DNA from: Antilocapra americana
Lineage: Eukaryota > Chordata > Mammalia > Artiodactyla > Antilocapridae
DNA: 64,000 nt
Direction: 5' to 3'
Assembly: GCA_007570785.1 (NCBI GenBank)
Contig: ML664157.1
Coordinates: 7,830,074-7,894,073 of the forward strand
The notes under the pieces were generated by a model that was not told the origin of the DNA, ran no database searches, and saw nothing but the letters and a program-made list of their open reading frames with translations. A program made the position numbers and the translations under genes. Below, piece by piece: positions 42,672 through 54,301 of the stretch (its first letter is position 1; each line of letters begins with the position of its first letter).

Positions 42672-44190
42672 AAAACCAGTTACCACAAAACTCCCAGAAG
42701 AAAACAGGCAGAACACTCTTTGACATCAGTCACAACAATATTTTTTTTGGATCCATTGAGAAATGAAAGCAAAAATAAACAAATGGGACCTAATAAAACC
42801 TAGAAGCTTTTGCACAGCAAAGGAAACCATAAACAAAAAGAAACTTCTGCATAATGGGAGAAAATATCTGCAAATGATGCAATCAACAAGGGACTAATTT
42901 CTAAAATATAGAAATAACTCATACAGCTCCATATAAAAAAAACAAACAACCCAATCAAAAAATGGGCAGAAGACCTAAACAGATATTTCTTCCGAGAATA
43001 CATACAGATAGCCAACAAACACATGAAGAGATGATCAACATCACTAATTATCAGAGAAATGCAGATCAAAATTGTAATGAGGTATCACTTCACATCTGTC
43101 AGAATCACCATCATCAAAAAAATCTACAAATAACAAATGCTAGAGAAGGTATAGAGAAAAAGGAGCCCTGCTACATTTCCAGTCAAATGTAAATTGGTGC
43201 AGCCACTATGGAGAACTGTATGGTGGCTCCTTAAAAAACCAAAAACAGAGCTACCATATGATCCAGCAATTCCAGTGCTGGGCATACATCCAGAAAAGAT
43301 GAAAGCTCTACAGTGAAAATATATACGCACCTTAGTGTTCATAGCAGCACTATTTACATTAGTGAGGACATGGAAGCAACCTAAACATCCATCAATAGAT
43401 AAATGGATAAATAAGATGTGGTATAAATAAATTTACAATAGAATATTACTTAGTCACAATAAAGAATGAGATTATGTCATTCTCAGCATCACGGATGGAT
43501 TTAGAAACTATCATACTAAGTGAAGTCAGATAGAGAAAGACAAGTATATGATGTCACTTACATGCAGAATCTTTAAAAAATGGTATACCTAACATATATA
43601 TATGGAATTTAGAAAGATGGTAACGAGAACCCAGCATGCGAGACAGTAAAAGGAACGCAGATGTATAGAACAGACTCGTGGACTCTGTGGATGAGGGCAA
43701 GGGTGGGATGATATGGGAGAATGGCATTGAAACATGTTAATTATCATATGTGTAATCAATTGCCAGCCCAGGATTGATGCTTGGGGCTGGTGCATCGAGA
43801 TTTCCCAGGGGGAGGGAGGAGGGAGGGAGGAGGGAGGGGGGTTCTGGAGGGGGAGCATATGTAAACCCATGGCAATATCATGTCATTGTATGGCAAAACT
43901 AATAAAAAAATGGTATAAATGAGCTTACTTACAAAAGAGAAATAGACTTACAGACATAGAAAACAGAGGTTATCAAAAGGGAAAAGTCAAGGGGTAGAGA
44001 TAAATTGGGAATTTGTGGTTAACAGATACACAGTATTATATACACAGACAAACAAGGACCTATTGTATAGCACAGGGAACTATATTCAGTATCGTGTCAT
44101 AACAATAATGGGAAATAATCTGAAAAAGTATGAATCGCTTTGCTCTAAACCCAAAGCATTGTAAATCAATTATACTTCAATTTTAAAAAC
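42672..44190 (+). mobile_element. L1 LINE 3' half
   Basis: ORF2 C-terminal region ('cttttgcacagcaaaggaaa', 'gatccagcaattccagtgct') through 3' UTR to 'gtaaatcaattatacttcaa'. Contains the younger L1 end at 43588-43904. Frames are broken. Confidence 0.86.
43588..43904 (+). mobile_element. Young L1-BT 3' end with perfect target duplication
   Basis: 317 bp: 'cagcatgcgagacagtaaaa', 'gactctgtggatgagggcaa', the G-rich 3' UTR (43806-43855), 'tggcaaaactaataaaa'. The exact duplication 'aaaaaatggtata' is at 43575-43587 and 43905-43917. The perfect repeat and few differences from the 47.2-kb copy suggest recent origin. Confidence 0.93.
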
Positions 44191-44576
44191 TGGCTGAAGT
44201 CATGAATAGACGTTTATTCAAAGACAAACAAACAGTATAAGAAAAAGTGCTTAACATCACTAATCACTGGAGATATGCAAATCAAAACCAGAATAAGATA
44301 CCATGTTATGCCTGTTATAATGCCATCACTGAAAAGATGAGAGACTATAAATACTGGTGAGGATGTAGAGAATAGGAAATCCTTTTGCACTGTTGGTTGG
44401 ATTGTAAATTGGTATAGCCAATATGGAAAATGTGTTGTTTCTTCAAGAAATTAAAACTACAGCTACCATATGATCCAGCAATTCCTATATATCCAAAGAA
44501 AGTTAAATCATTATTTTGAATAGACGTCTGCACATACATGTTCACTCCAGCATTATTTAAAATAGTCAAGACATGC

Positions 44577-45426
44577 GACATGCCAGGCTTGATGAAGCAC
44601 AGGCTGGAATCACTACTGCTGGGAGAAATATCAATAACCCCAGATACACAGATGACACCCCATCCTTATGGTAGAAAGCAAAGAAGAACTAAAGAGACTC
44701 TTGATGAAAGTAAAAGAGGAGAGTGAAAAGGTTGGCTTAAAACTCAACATTCAGAAAATGAAGATCATGGCATCCGATCCCATCACTTCATGGAAAATAG
44801 ATGGGGAAATAATGGAAACAGTGAGAGACTTTATTTTTTTGGCCTCCAAAATCACTGCAGATGGTGACTGCAGCCATGAAATTAAAAGACGCTTGCTCCT
44901 TGGAAGAAAAGCTATGACCAAACTAGACAGCATATTATAAAGCAGAGACATTATTTTGCCAACAAAGGTCCATCAGGTCAAAGCTATGGTTTTACCAGTA
45001 GCCATTTATGGATGTGAGAGTTGGACTGTAAAGAAAGCTGAGTACTGAAGAATTAATGCTTTTGAACTGTGGTGTTGGAGAAGACTCTTGAGAGTCTCTT
45101 GGACTACATGGAGATCCAACCAGTCCATCCTAAAGGAAATCATGCCTGAATATTCATTGGAAGGACTGATGCTGAAGCTGAAACTCAAATACTTTGGCCA
45201 CCTGATGTGAAGAACTGACTCACTGGAAAAGACCCTGATGCTGGGAAAGATTGAAAGCAGGAGGAGAAGGGGATGACAGAGGATGAGATGGTTGGATGGC
45301 ATCACAGACTCTATGGACATGAGTTTGAGTAAGCTCTGAGTGTTGGTGGACAGGGAAGCCTGGTGTGCTGCAGTCCATGGGGTCACAGAGTCAGACATGA
45401 CTGAGCGACTGAACAGAACTGAAATG
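44577..45426 (+). mobile_element. BovB 3' fragment inserted in L1
   Basis: From the RT palm to the 3' end ('gactgagcgactgaacagaac'). Target duplication 'aagacatgc' at 44568-44576 and 45427-45435. Same orientation as the host L1. Confidence 0.92.
44626..44940 (+). pseudogene. BovB reverse-transcriptase fragment
   Basis: The catalytic 'YADD' here reads Y-T-D-D (codons around 44645-44660), followed by a frameshift and then the frame 44668-44940 with 'KLNIQKMKIMASDPITSW' and 'ITADGDCSHEIKRRLLL'. Non-functional. Confidence 0.75.
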
Positions 45427-45798
45427 AAGACATGCAAACAACCTAAGTCTCCATCAACACTTAAAGGATTTTTTTTTAATGTGATAAATATATATACAGT
45501 CCATACACAATGGACTATTTTTCAGCCATTGAAAAGGAAATCCTGTCATTTGAAACCACAGGGATGGACCTTGAGGGCATTGTGTTAAGAGAACTAAAAA
45601 AAAGGAAAATACTATGTGATTTTACTTATATGTGGAATCCAAAAACAAACTCATAGACCCAGGGAAAAGATTAGTAGTCATCAAAGGTCAGGGGTGGGGT
45701 CAGGAGAACTAACTGAAGGTGATGAAAAGGTACAAACTTACTGTTATAAGATAAATAAGTGCTAAGGAGGAAATGTACAACATTATGACTGTGCTAAC

Positions 45799-46010
45799 AC
45801 CGCTAAGTTTCTTCAGTCATGTCCAATGCTTTACAACTCCTTGGACCATAGCCCACCAGGCTCCTCTGTCCATGGGGTTCTTCAGGCAAGAATACTGGAG
45901 TAGGTTGCCAAGCCCTTCTCCAGGGGATCTTCCCAACCCAGGGACTGAACCTGCTTCTCTTATATCACTTTCATTAGCAGGCAGGTTCTTCACAACTAGC
46001 ACCACCCTGC
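45799..46010 (-). mobile_element. Bov-tA SINE
   Basis: Antisense: 'ttcttcagtcatgtccaatg', 'ctcctctgtccatggggttc', 'cccagggactgaacctgctt', with an internal extra segment ('atatcactttcattagcagg') in the tRNA head. Confidence 0.88.
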
Positions 46011-46554
46011 TGTATGGATGATATACTTGGAATCTGTCCTGTTGGGTTTAGACAGACCAATGGGAAGGCCTGAGCATCTGGGAAGGAGCAGAAAAATCAC
46101 AGAGGAATACAATCGAAGATCTGTAGTCTCCAGAAGCAAACCAGGATACAGACTGCAATCACTGTATTTCCCGAGATGACCCATCTGCTCTCTCCTATCT
46201 ATACCTGACTCTCCCATCCAAGAGAAATCATCATGTTTGCTTTTCAAGGTAAAACATTGATTCAGCCTCCAGCCTGTATGTTCTCTGCTTACTGAGCCCT
46301 GCAGGCAACGTCACATTTGTACTTTTATCCCTGCCTTTCAACTGTGTTTCTTTAAAAATAACTTTCCTATTAAACACCATTTCTCTGAACAATCTCAAGC
46401 TCTTTACATTCCTAGCTGGACTGTTTCAAAAATATCTGCCATTTCTCACAGACTGATGTTTTTAACCCTTATTGAACTAACCCTACCTCTAGATTTATGT
46501 GGTTTAGCAAATAAATGGATGCTGTAGTTGGTGACCTTTTTATAGATAGAAGTG
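46011..46554. other. Unassigned DNA
   Basis: 'aaaataactttcctattaaac' near 46350 looks like an LTR-type poly-A region, but I cannot show LTR ends. Confidence 0.35.
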
Positions 46555-46725
46555 CTTATTTTAAGTTTCTAGAACCAGGCAGACTTGAATTTGAATCCTA
46601 CCTCTGAGTAGCTGTGTGACCTTAAGCACATTCATTAATCTGAGCCTTAGTTTGTTCATCCTTAAAATGGGCTAATAAAAATGATGCTGTTTAGGTATGA
46701 TGTGTAAGATACTGGACATATAATG
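46555..46725 (+). repeat. MIR SINE, nearly complete
   Basis: 'cttgaatttgaatcctacct' (tRNA B-box region), 'gtagctgtgtgaccttaagc', 'ccttaaaatgggctaataaa' and 'gtatgatgtgtaagatactg' in sense order. Confidence 0.85.
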
Positions 46726-46770
46726 GGGTGCTAGAACAGAAACGGACCCTGGCTCAATTAGTTTATAATG

Positions 46771-46901
46771 TGTTATGGACTGAATTGTGTCTTTTCCAAA
46801 TTCACATGTCAAAACCCATGTCTCCAATGTAACCATATTTGAAGACAGCACCTTTATCAGCCATTGCACTCTGACAAATTTCCTATCCTTCCTTCCCACC
46901 C
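46771..46901 (+). mobile_element. MLT1-type (ERVL-MaLR) LTR fragment
   Basis: Starts 'tgttatggactgaattgtgt' and continues 'ccaatgtaaccatatttgaag', the usual 5' end of MLT1-like LTRs. Cut short by a BovB insertion. Confidence 0.65.
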
Positions 46902-47804
46902 AACATTCAGAAAACTAAGACCATGGCATCTGGTCCCATCACTTCATGGCAAATAGATGGGGAAACAGTGGCTGACTATTTTTCTGGGCTCCAAAATCAC
47001 TGCAGATGGTGATTGCAGCCATGAAATTAAAAGATGATTACTCCTTCGAACTAAGGTTATGGCCAACCTAGATAGCATATTGAAAAGCAGAGACATTACT
47101 TTGTTAACAAAGGTCCATCTACTCAAGGCTATGGTTTTTCCAGTAGTCATGTATGGATGTGAGAGTTGCACTATAAAGAAAGCTGAGTGTTGAAGAATTG
47201 ATGCTTTTGAACCGTGGTATTGGAGAAGACTCTTTTTTTTTTTTATTGTTTTTGCCATTCAATGTCATGATATCACCATGGGTTTACATATGCTCCCCCC
47301 CTAGAACCCCCCTCCCTCCTCCCTCGCCCCCTGGAAATCTCGCTGCACTAGCCCCGAGCATCAATCCTGGGCTGGCGATTGACTAGACATATGATAATTA
47401 ACTTGTTTCAATGCCCTTCTCCCATATCCTCCCACCCCTACCCTCATCCACAGAATCCACAAGAAGACTCTTGAGCGTCCCTTGGATGGCAAGGAAATCC
47501 AACTAGTCCATCCTATAGGAGATCAGTCCTGGGTGTTCATTGGAAGGACTGATGCTGAAGCTGAAACTCCAATACTTTGGCCACTTGAAGCGAAGAGCTG
47601 ACTCATTTGAAAAGACCTTGATGCTGGGAAAGATTGAGAGCAGGAGGAGAAGGGGACGACAGAGGATGACATGGATGGATGGCATCATCAACTCAATGGA
47701 CATGGGTTTAGGTGGACTTCGGGAGCTGGTGATGGACAGGGAGGCCTGGTGTGCTGCGGTTCATGGGGTCGCAAAGTCAAACACGACTGAGCAACTGAAC
47801 TGTA
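46902..47804 (+). mobile_element. BovB 3' fragment in the MLT1-like LTR, itself hit by L1
   Basis: From 'aacattcagaaaactaagac' through the RT end to 'gactgagcaactgaactgta'. Flanked by 'cttcccaccc' (46892-46901) and 'cttcccatccc' (47805-47815). An antisense L1 end splits it at 47235-47461. Confidence 0.88.
47235..47461 (-). mobile_element. Young L1-BT 3' end inside BovB
   Basis: Poly-T, 'tttgccattcaatgtcatga', C-rich 3' UTR complement, ending 'cctcatccacagaatccac'. Exact duplication 'agaagactctt' at 47224-47234 and 47462-47472. Confidence 0.94.
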
Positions 47805-47821
47805 CTTCCCATCCCGAATAA
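47540..47821 (+). pseudogene. BovB ORF2 C-terminal fragment
   Basis: 93-residue frame with '[15 protein letters not shown]', '[17 protein letters not shown]' and '[19 protein letters not shown]'. The final part is translation of the BovB 3' tail that Bov-A SINEs share. Confidence 0.75.
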
Positions 47822-48089
47822 AACAGCAACATTTCTTCTTAGAGTATATATTTACAGGTGAGGAATTATGCTGTGTAATCATACCACGTATGTATTGAAA
47901 TATGGCTTCTGTTTAACTCTAATTTCCTTGGGTTTGCATGTTCAAACAATTCTATTCTTTTTGCCTTTACTTGAATTATTTCAACTGGTTGCAAGAACTC
48001 CATAAAAAAGCTTTTATTAGAGTTAGGACTGAGCCTAGAGCACTCCTAGATACTACAGGGGTCCTAAATGCATGCATCTCAAGGAGAAT

Positions 48090-48262
48090 GATAATAGCTA
48101 CCATGTACTCAGCTTTGTTTGGAAGCAGGCAACTGTGTTGAGCGCTACATGAAGTATATGATTTCACCTAAACTGTAAGCCACTATTTCACTTTACAAGT
48201 GGGAACATTGTCATGAGAGAAATTAAGTAACTTAAGTTCACATAAATATGTGGAAGAGGTGA
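48090..48262 (-). repeat. MIR SINE
   Basis: Antisense: 'actgtgttgagcgctacatg', 'actttacaagtgggaacatt', 'attaagtaacttaagttcac'. Confidence 0.7.
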
Positions 48263-48479
48263 AAATTTAATTTAAGGTTGATACAACTACATACTCTTTA
48301 TAGTTCTACTAGAGATGTATCTTTAAAGACTATGTAGCACTGTGTATGCTTTGAAACTTCAATAAATACTATTTTATATATGTTTAGAAATACTATATTT
48401 ATAGACTATACACTAACCTGTCACTAATTTTCAATCAACAATGTTTTTGAAATTTAATATTTTCACATTACATCTGTAT

Positions 48480-48720
48480 CCCTCATATTGATGATTACCA
48501 AGTATTTGATTTCATAAACATGAAATAAGCAACCATTTATCCAGTCTCCCAATGATACATATTGTTATGTTTTCATTTTGTTAACAAAAATTCTACAATA
48601 ACTATCATTTCACATATTTTCATGTGCACACATGAGATCTTCTCTAGAGTATATACTTAGACATGGGTCTATGTCTAGAGTATATATCTAAAAATAGGTT
48701 ATAGAATAAGCTCATCTTCA
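48480..48720 (-). mobile_element. Old L1M-like fragment
   Basis: Antisense pattern 'ccatttatccagtctcccaat', 'aaaattctacaataactatc', 'tgagatcttctctagagtat'. Diverged. Confidence 0.45.
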
Positions 48721-49445
48721 CCTTTATTAGATGTTATTGTAGTACAATGCAAAATGTGTGTACAGTGCTATGCTCTCAACAACAGTATATAAACTGAAAA
48801 GCTTTCAACAGCAAAGGAAACCATAAACAAAAAGACAATCTTCAGAATGGTAGAAAATATTTGCAAATGAAGCAATCAACAAGAGATTAATCTACAAACT
48901 ATACAAACAGCTCATGAAACTCAATATTAAAAAAGCAAACCACTCATCAAAAAATGGGTAAAGATCGTATACATAAGATCTAAATAGACATTTCTCCAAA
49001 GACATCATACAGATGACTAAAAAACATATGAAAGGACGCTCACCATCACTAATTATTAGAGAAATGCTAATCAAAACTACAATGAGGTATCATCACCTCA
49101 CACCAGTCAGAATGTTTATCATCAAAAAATTTATAAACAATAATTACTGGACAGGGTATGGAGAAAAGGGAGCCCTCCTACACTGTTTGTGGGAATGTAA
49201 ATTGATTCAGCCACAATGGAGAACAGTACTGTATGGAGGTTCCTTAAAAATCTAAAAACAGACTACCATATAATCTAGCAATCCCACTTCTAGGCATATA
49301 CCCAAAGAAAATTATAATTTGAAAAGAAAGATGCACTCCATGCTCACTAAAGCACTATTTACAATAGCAGGGTATTGTAAATACCCTAAATGTCCATTAA
49401 CAGATGAATGGGTAAAGGTGTTGTACATAAAAACAGTGGAATATT

Positions 49446-50692
49446 CAGTTCAGTTCAGTTGCTCACTCATGTCCATCTCTCTGCAACCCCACGAATCATA
49501 GCACGCCAGGCCTCCCTGTCCATTTCTAACTCCTGGAGTCTACCCAAACTCATGTTCATCAAGTTGGTGATGCCATCCAGCCATCTCATCCACAGTCATC
49601 CCTTTATCCTCCTGACTCAATTCCTCCCAGCATTAGGGTCTTTTCCAATGAGTCAACTCTTCGCATGAAGTGGTCAAAGTATTGGAGTTTCAGCTTCTAC
49701 ATCAGTCCTTCCAATGAACACCCAGGACTGATCTCCTTTAGGATGGACTCGTTGGATATCCTTGCAGTTCAACGGACTCTCAAGAGTCTTTTCCAACACC
49801 ACAGTTCAAAAGCATCAATTCTTTGGCACTCAGCTTTCTTCACCATCCAACTCTCACATCCACACATAACCACTGGAAAAACCATAGCCTTGACTAGATG
49901 GACCTTTGTTGGCAAAGTAATGTCTCTGCTTTTAAATATGCTATGTAGGTTGGTTATAACTTTCCTTCCAAGGAGTAAGCATTTTTTTTTTTTAATTTCA
50001 TGGCTGCAATCACCACATGCAGTGATTTTGGAGTCCAGAAAAATAAAGTCTGACTCTGTTTCCACTCTTTCCCCACCTATTTCCCATGAAGTGATGGGAC
50101 CAGATTCCATGATCTTAGTTTTCTGAATGTTGAGCTTTAAGCCAATTTTTTCACTCTCTTCTTTGACTTTCATCAAGAGACTCTATTTCCTCTTCACTTT
50201 CTGCCATAAGGGTAGTGTCTTCTGCATATTTGAGGTTATTGATATTTCTCCCAGCAATCTTGATTTCAGCTTGCGCTTCTTCCAGCCCAGCATTTCTCAT
50301 GATGTACTCTGCATATAAGTTAAATAAGCAGGGTGACATACTCCTTTTCCTATTTGGAACCAGTCTGTTGTTCCATGTCCAGTTCTAACTATTGCCTCCT
50401 TACCTGCATACAGGCTTCTCAAGAGACAAGTCAGAAGGTCTGGTATTCCCATCTCTTTCAGAATTTTCCATAGTTTATTGTGATCCACACAGTCAAAGGT
50501 TTTGGCATAGTCAATAAAGCAGAAATAGATGGTTTTCTGGAACTCTCTTGCTTTTTCGATGATTCAGTGAATGTTGGTAATTTGATCTCTGGTTCCTCTC
50601 CCTTTTCTAAAACCAGTTTGAACATCTGGAAGTTCACAGTTCACATAGTGCTGAAGCCTGGCTTGAAGAATTTGGAGCATTACTTTATTAGC
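49446..50692 (-). mobile_element. BovB 3' fragment, opposite strand, inside L1
   Basis: Begins with the complement of the BovB end ('ttcagttcagttcagttgct') and extends back to the middle of the RT ('gcctggcttgaagaatttgg'). The target duplication is unclear. Internal T run at 49982-49993. Confidence 0.92.
49769..50488 (-). pseudogene. BovB reverse-transcriptase fragment
   Basis: Minus-strand pieces: 50488 down ('LWKILKEMGIPDLLTCLLRSL', only in part conserved), 50339-50151 with 'NNLKYAEDTTLMAESEE', and 50176-49769 with 'GLKLNIQKTKIMESGPITSW'. The catalytic second position pair is changed (YADD to YAED) and a frameshift lies near 50165. Confidence 0.82.
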
Positions 50693-51189
50693 GTACTCAA
50701 CCACAAAAAGGACAAAATAATGTCATTTGCTGCAACATAGATGGACCTAGAGACTGTCATACTGAGTGAAGCATGTCAGAAAATGACAAATATGATATCA
50801 CTTATATGTGGAATCTTAAAAATGGGTACAAGTAAACTTCATAAAACAGAAGTATAAATAAACAGAAGTATAAATAAAAGTACAGTCACAGATATAGAAA
50901 ACAAACATATGGCTACCAGGGAGTAAGAGAGGGAGGGACAAATCAGGAGACTGAGATTGACATATACACATTACTACATATCAAACAGATAACTAATAAG
51001 AACCTACTGTATAGCCAGGGAACTCTGCTCAATACTCTGTAATGTTCTACATGGGAAAAGAAACTAAAAATTATTGGATATATATATGTATAACTGATCT
51101 ATTTTGCTGTACACCTAAAACTAATGCAACATTATAAATCAAATACACTTCAATATAAAATTTAAAATATAAATAAAAGGAAAATGAAT

Positions 51190-52135
51190 CTTCTTTTTCT
51201 ACTCGTAGTCTTACCAATAATCAGAGAAATGTTTGTGTTTTGGCCAAATTTTGATGGGTTTGAAAAGCTAACACATTATTTAATTGCCCTTTCTTGATTA
51301 GTAGTGAAAGACAGAATATATTTTTATAGAATTTTCTTTGGCAAATTATTTGCTTATAACCTGTTCAAGTGCTTTTTTCTACTGGGTTGAGAGTCATCTT
51401 CTTATAGATTTATACTTCTTTATTATAAAAACTTCTTCTGTGGTTTAGGTACCCCATGTCTTTTACTCTATTGCTTTTTTTAAGCTGTTTTAAATAAGTG
51501 AGCTGTAAAACTTCAGTGTAGTCTAATTTAATTTTCTTCATGGTTAATGTTCTGTGTACGTCATTTAATAAAACCTTCCATGTCCTAGGATACTAAAAAT
51601 TGTATTCTAAAATTTTGTTCTAAAGCTTTAGAATTTGATTTCTCTTTTACAGTTTTAATTCATCTGTAACTGGTTTTGTGTATAGTGTGAGATACAAATG
51701 TAGTTTTACCTCTTCTGTTTAGATAATAAGTTATAACAACATCAGTTGTTAATTTATTTGTAATTTTACACCAGGCTCCTCTGTCCATGGAACTCTCCAG
51801 GCATGGAGAATACTGGAATGGGTAGCCATTCCCTTCTCCAGAGGATCTTCCTGACCCAGGGATAGAATCTGGGTCTTTTGCATTGCAGGCAGATTGTTTA
51901 CATCCTGAGCCATCCATGGAAGCCCCATTTGTAACATTAGCTATGTTAAATACAGTATATGCAAGATTAAATATGTTTAAATATTAAAGGGTCTGTTTCT
52001 GGGTTACTCTCCACCACTGATTCAATGTATTATTTATATAGTGTTTTAATATCATAATAAATCTTGGTATCTGGTCTCACTTTTTATTTTCTTCAACTTT
52101 TTCTTGGATATTCCTTGACATTCATTGTCCCAAAA
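51190..52135 (-). mobile_element. Old L1M fragment interrupted by a SINE
   Basis: Antisense L1 pattern 'attgccctttcttgattagt', 'cttgttcaagtgctttttt' like, 'ttcatctgtaactggttttg', 'gtctgtttctgggttactct', 'aatcttggtatctggtctca'. Low identity. Confidence 0.6.
51771..51928 (-). mobile_element. Bov-tA SINE, partial
   Basis: 'caccaggctcctctgtccat', 'ggatcttcctgacccaggga', 'attgcaggcagattgtttac', 'gagccatccatggaagcccc'. The 3' end of the SINE is missing; 'atttgtaa' lies on both sides (about 51758 and 51928), a candidate target duplication. Confidence 0.87.
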
Positions 52136-52635
52136 GAATTTTTAAAATCTGTCAAATTCAGTGAAACACTGGAGACAGGGAAACTTTCACTGGGTTTGCT
52201 TCAGATGTCTAGAAAAATTAAATAGAAACACATTGCCTTATAATGGTGAATTTTCATATGAAAATATATCACTATTTTTATGCAATTATTTTTCCTTCAC
52301 TTTTGTTTATAAACTTCCATGAATTACTATACATTTCAAGTTATTTCTATATGTACTATAGTTTAACTGACTCAACAGTATCTTTGTTTTTACTAATCCT
52401 CTAACTGCTTGTATAGTAATTGAGCCCATGTTGATCCTACAGACAGCAACTCTGATAAAGCTTTAGTTTTAAAAAATGTATTAAAGTGCCTTTGCAGTTC
52501 TCTCTAAGCAGTCATAACATCTGGAAAGAATAGAATATCGCTTTTCCCTTTCCCTGGCAGAAATTTCTTGTTATCCAACCCAAAGAACAATTTTCAGCCA
52601 GGCACATTGCCCTTCTTCTAAAAGACTAGATGTCT
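52136..52635. other. Unassigned AT-rich DNA
   Basis: No supported feature. Confidence 0.4.
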
Positions 52636-52905
52636 TAGGTAATTTTGCGCTAGATGTGACCATGTAACTTTGTTTTGGTCAATAAAATTTAAGCAAAGCA
52701 ATGCGTGGGACTTTAGGAAAGGCTTCTTAAAAGAGAACAAATGAGCTTCTCCATTTTTTCTTTTTGGTTGCCTGGAATGAAAACATAAAGTGTGGGAGTT
52801 GGGCAATTACCCTGGATTATAAGGCAATATAAAAAGCTTGTGGAGCCTCAAAATAGAAGTGCTGGTCCCTGATGGCTGGGGAGTTGCCAGCACCAGTCAT
52901 GGTTG
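52636..52905 (+). repeat. Ancient mammalian interspersed repeat, family not named
   Basis: 'gatgtgaccatgtaactttg', 'tcaataaaatttaagcaaag', 'ggtccctgatggctggggag' follow a dispersed mammalian repeat. Followed by an 18-T run (52912-52929). Confidence 0.4.
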
Positions 52906-52929
52906 TTGCCTTTTTTTTTTTTTTTTTTG

Positions 52930-53640
52930 TAAAATGAGAGAAACACTTTTTAAAGGTATTATGATTTAAAGTGCTTCTGTATGTGCAGATAAAACTATTC
53001 CTCAAGGGTAAACTTTCCATTTTTTTTATTACTTATTTGTTTTCCTTGGGCTATTGTACTGTCTTTGACTTTCAGAACAATATTAAGTAACAATATTCAT
53101 AGTAGCCATCCTCCTCTTTTTTTTGAGTGTAATGAATCAAAACCTTCTCTGTTAAGTGTGATATTTGCTCTAGAGTTTTTGTAGACATGTTTTCTTATTA
53201 AGGATGAGAAAGTAAAAGGTATTTCTTATCGGTCATCAGCTGAGACTTACCTTCGTTAAATCAGAGAAGTAGTCATTAAATGCTCATAGAGAGCTGTATA
53301 AAACTAAAACTGACCATACATAAGCTTTTAAAGAATCCTGGTCTTTTAACATATTTTGTTCCTTTTTAATATGTAAAAGGGACATTTACAATACAAATGA
53401 AATCCATCAATGCCTGTAACAAAATAAATCTTACTATATTAGTGAAATAACCAAAATTAAAATGCCCATGTGAGAGAATCTTAAGAATTACTTTGCAACT
53501 GACACTTTTAAACTTTTCCTGGCTTCAACATAGCACCAATACAGACAGATGCTTTTTCCCTCTTATGAACAAGAGATGTTTTCAGTTTAGCATTTAAATT
53601 TTAATTATAGATCTCTGTAATTTGCTTTAAAGAAAAAAGC
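52930..53640. other. Unassigned AT-rich DNA
   Basis: No supported feature. Confidence 0.4.
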
Positions 53641-54115
53641 TACCATAAGCAACTATACAGCAATAAAGTGGACAGTCTTGAAGAAAAGGATAAGTACTTA
53701 GAAATGTACAATCTCCCTATACTGAACCAGGAAGAAATAGAAAACATGAATAGACGAATTACTGGCAGTTTTGTTGAATCAGTAATTTAAAAACTCCCAA
53801 CAAATGAAAGTCCAGAATAAGATGGCTTCACAGGTAAATTCTACAAAACATTTAGAGAACAGTTAGTATCTATCCTTCTGAAACTATTTCAGAAATTGTT
53901 GAGGAAGGAACACTGCCAAACCACCACAGTGATTTGATATGCAGCCACCACACTCTCATACCAAAACCAGACAACAATATCATTAAAAAAGGAAATTATA
54001 GGCCAATATCACTGATGAATATACATGCAAAAATCCTCAACAAAATACTAGCTAACCAACTCCAACAGTAGTTTAAAAGGACCATACATTATGATCAAGT
54101 AAATTTACCCCAGGG

Positions 54116-54301
54116 ATGCAAAAATCTTTCAGTATCTGTAAATCAATTAATGTGATACACCACATTAACAAATTAAAGAATAAATACCATATCATCATCT
54201 CCATAGATGCAGAAAAAGCTTTTGGTAAAGTTAAATATCCATTTATTATTAAAAACTCTCTGAAAAGTGAGCATAGAGGGAATATGTGCATGCATGCTTA
54301 G
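54116..54301 (+). pseudogene. L1 ORF2 reverse-transcriptase fragment
   Basis: 61-residue frame with '[19 protein letters not shown]', the conserved L1 RT motif (usually DAEKAFDK; here D is G). The downstream palm keeps F-V-D-D but follows an in-frame stop. Confidence 0.78.

Larger units (their letters stand above)
44191..45797 (+). mobile_element. Older L1 3' fragment, host of a BovB
   Basis: 'tggctgaagtcatgaataga', 'tatgatccagcaattcctat', BovB at 44577-45426, then 'gcaaacaacctaagtctcca', 'ttttacttatatgtggaatc', 'gtacaaacttactgttataa'. Ends in a Bov-tA SINE. Confidence 0.8.
48790..51178 (+). mobile_element. L1 LINE 3' half, host of an opposite-strand BovB
   Basis: 'tcaacagcaaaggaaaccat', 'cctacactgtttgtgggaat', then the BovB (49446-50692), then 'tactcaaccacaaaaaggac', 'acttatatgtggaatcttaa', 'caacattataaatcaaatac'. 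About 1.1 kb of L1 in total with broken frames. Confidence 0.87.

Noticed and set aside
45006..45437. 143-residue minus-strand frame
   Set aside because: Antisense of a BovB 3' end; the same antisense frame recurs at other BovB copies.
46011..46450. A second LTR
   Set aside because: A late-positioned 'attaaa' and CT-rich text are suggestive, but no TG...CA ends, primer site or internal sequence were found.
49665..50126. 153-residue plus-strand frame
   Set aside because: It is the antisense shadow of BovB reverse transcriptase, which is coded on the minus strand there.
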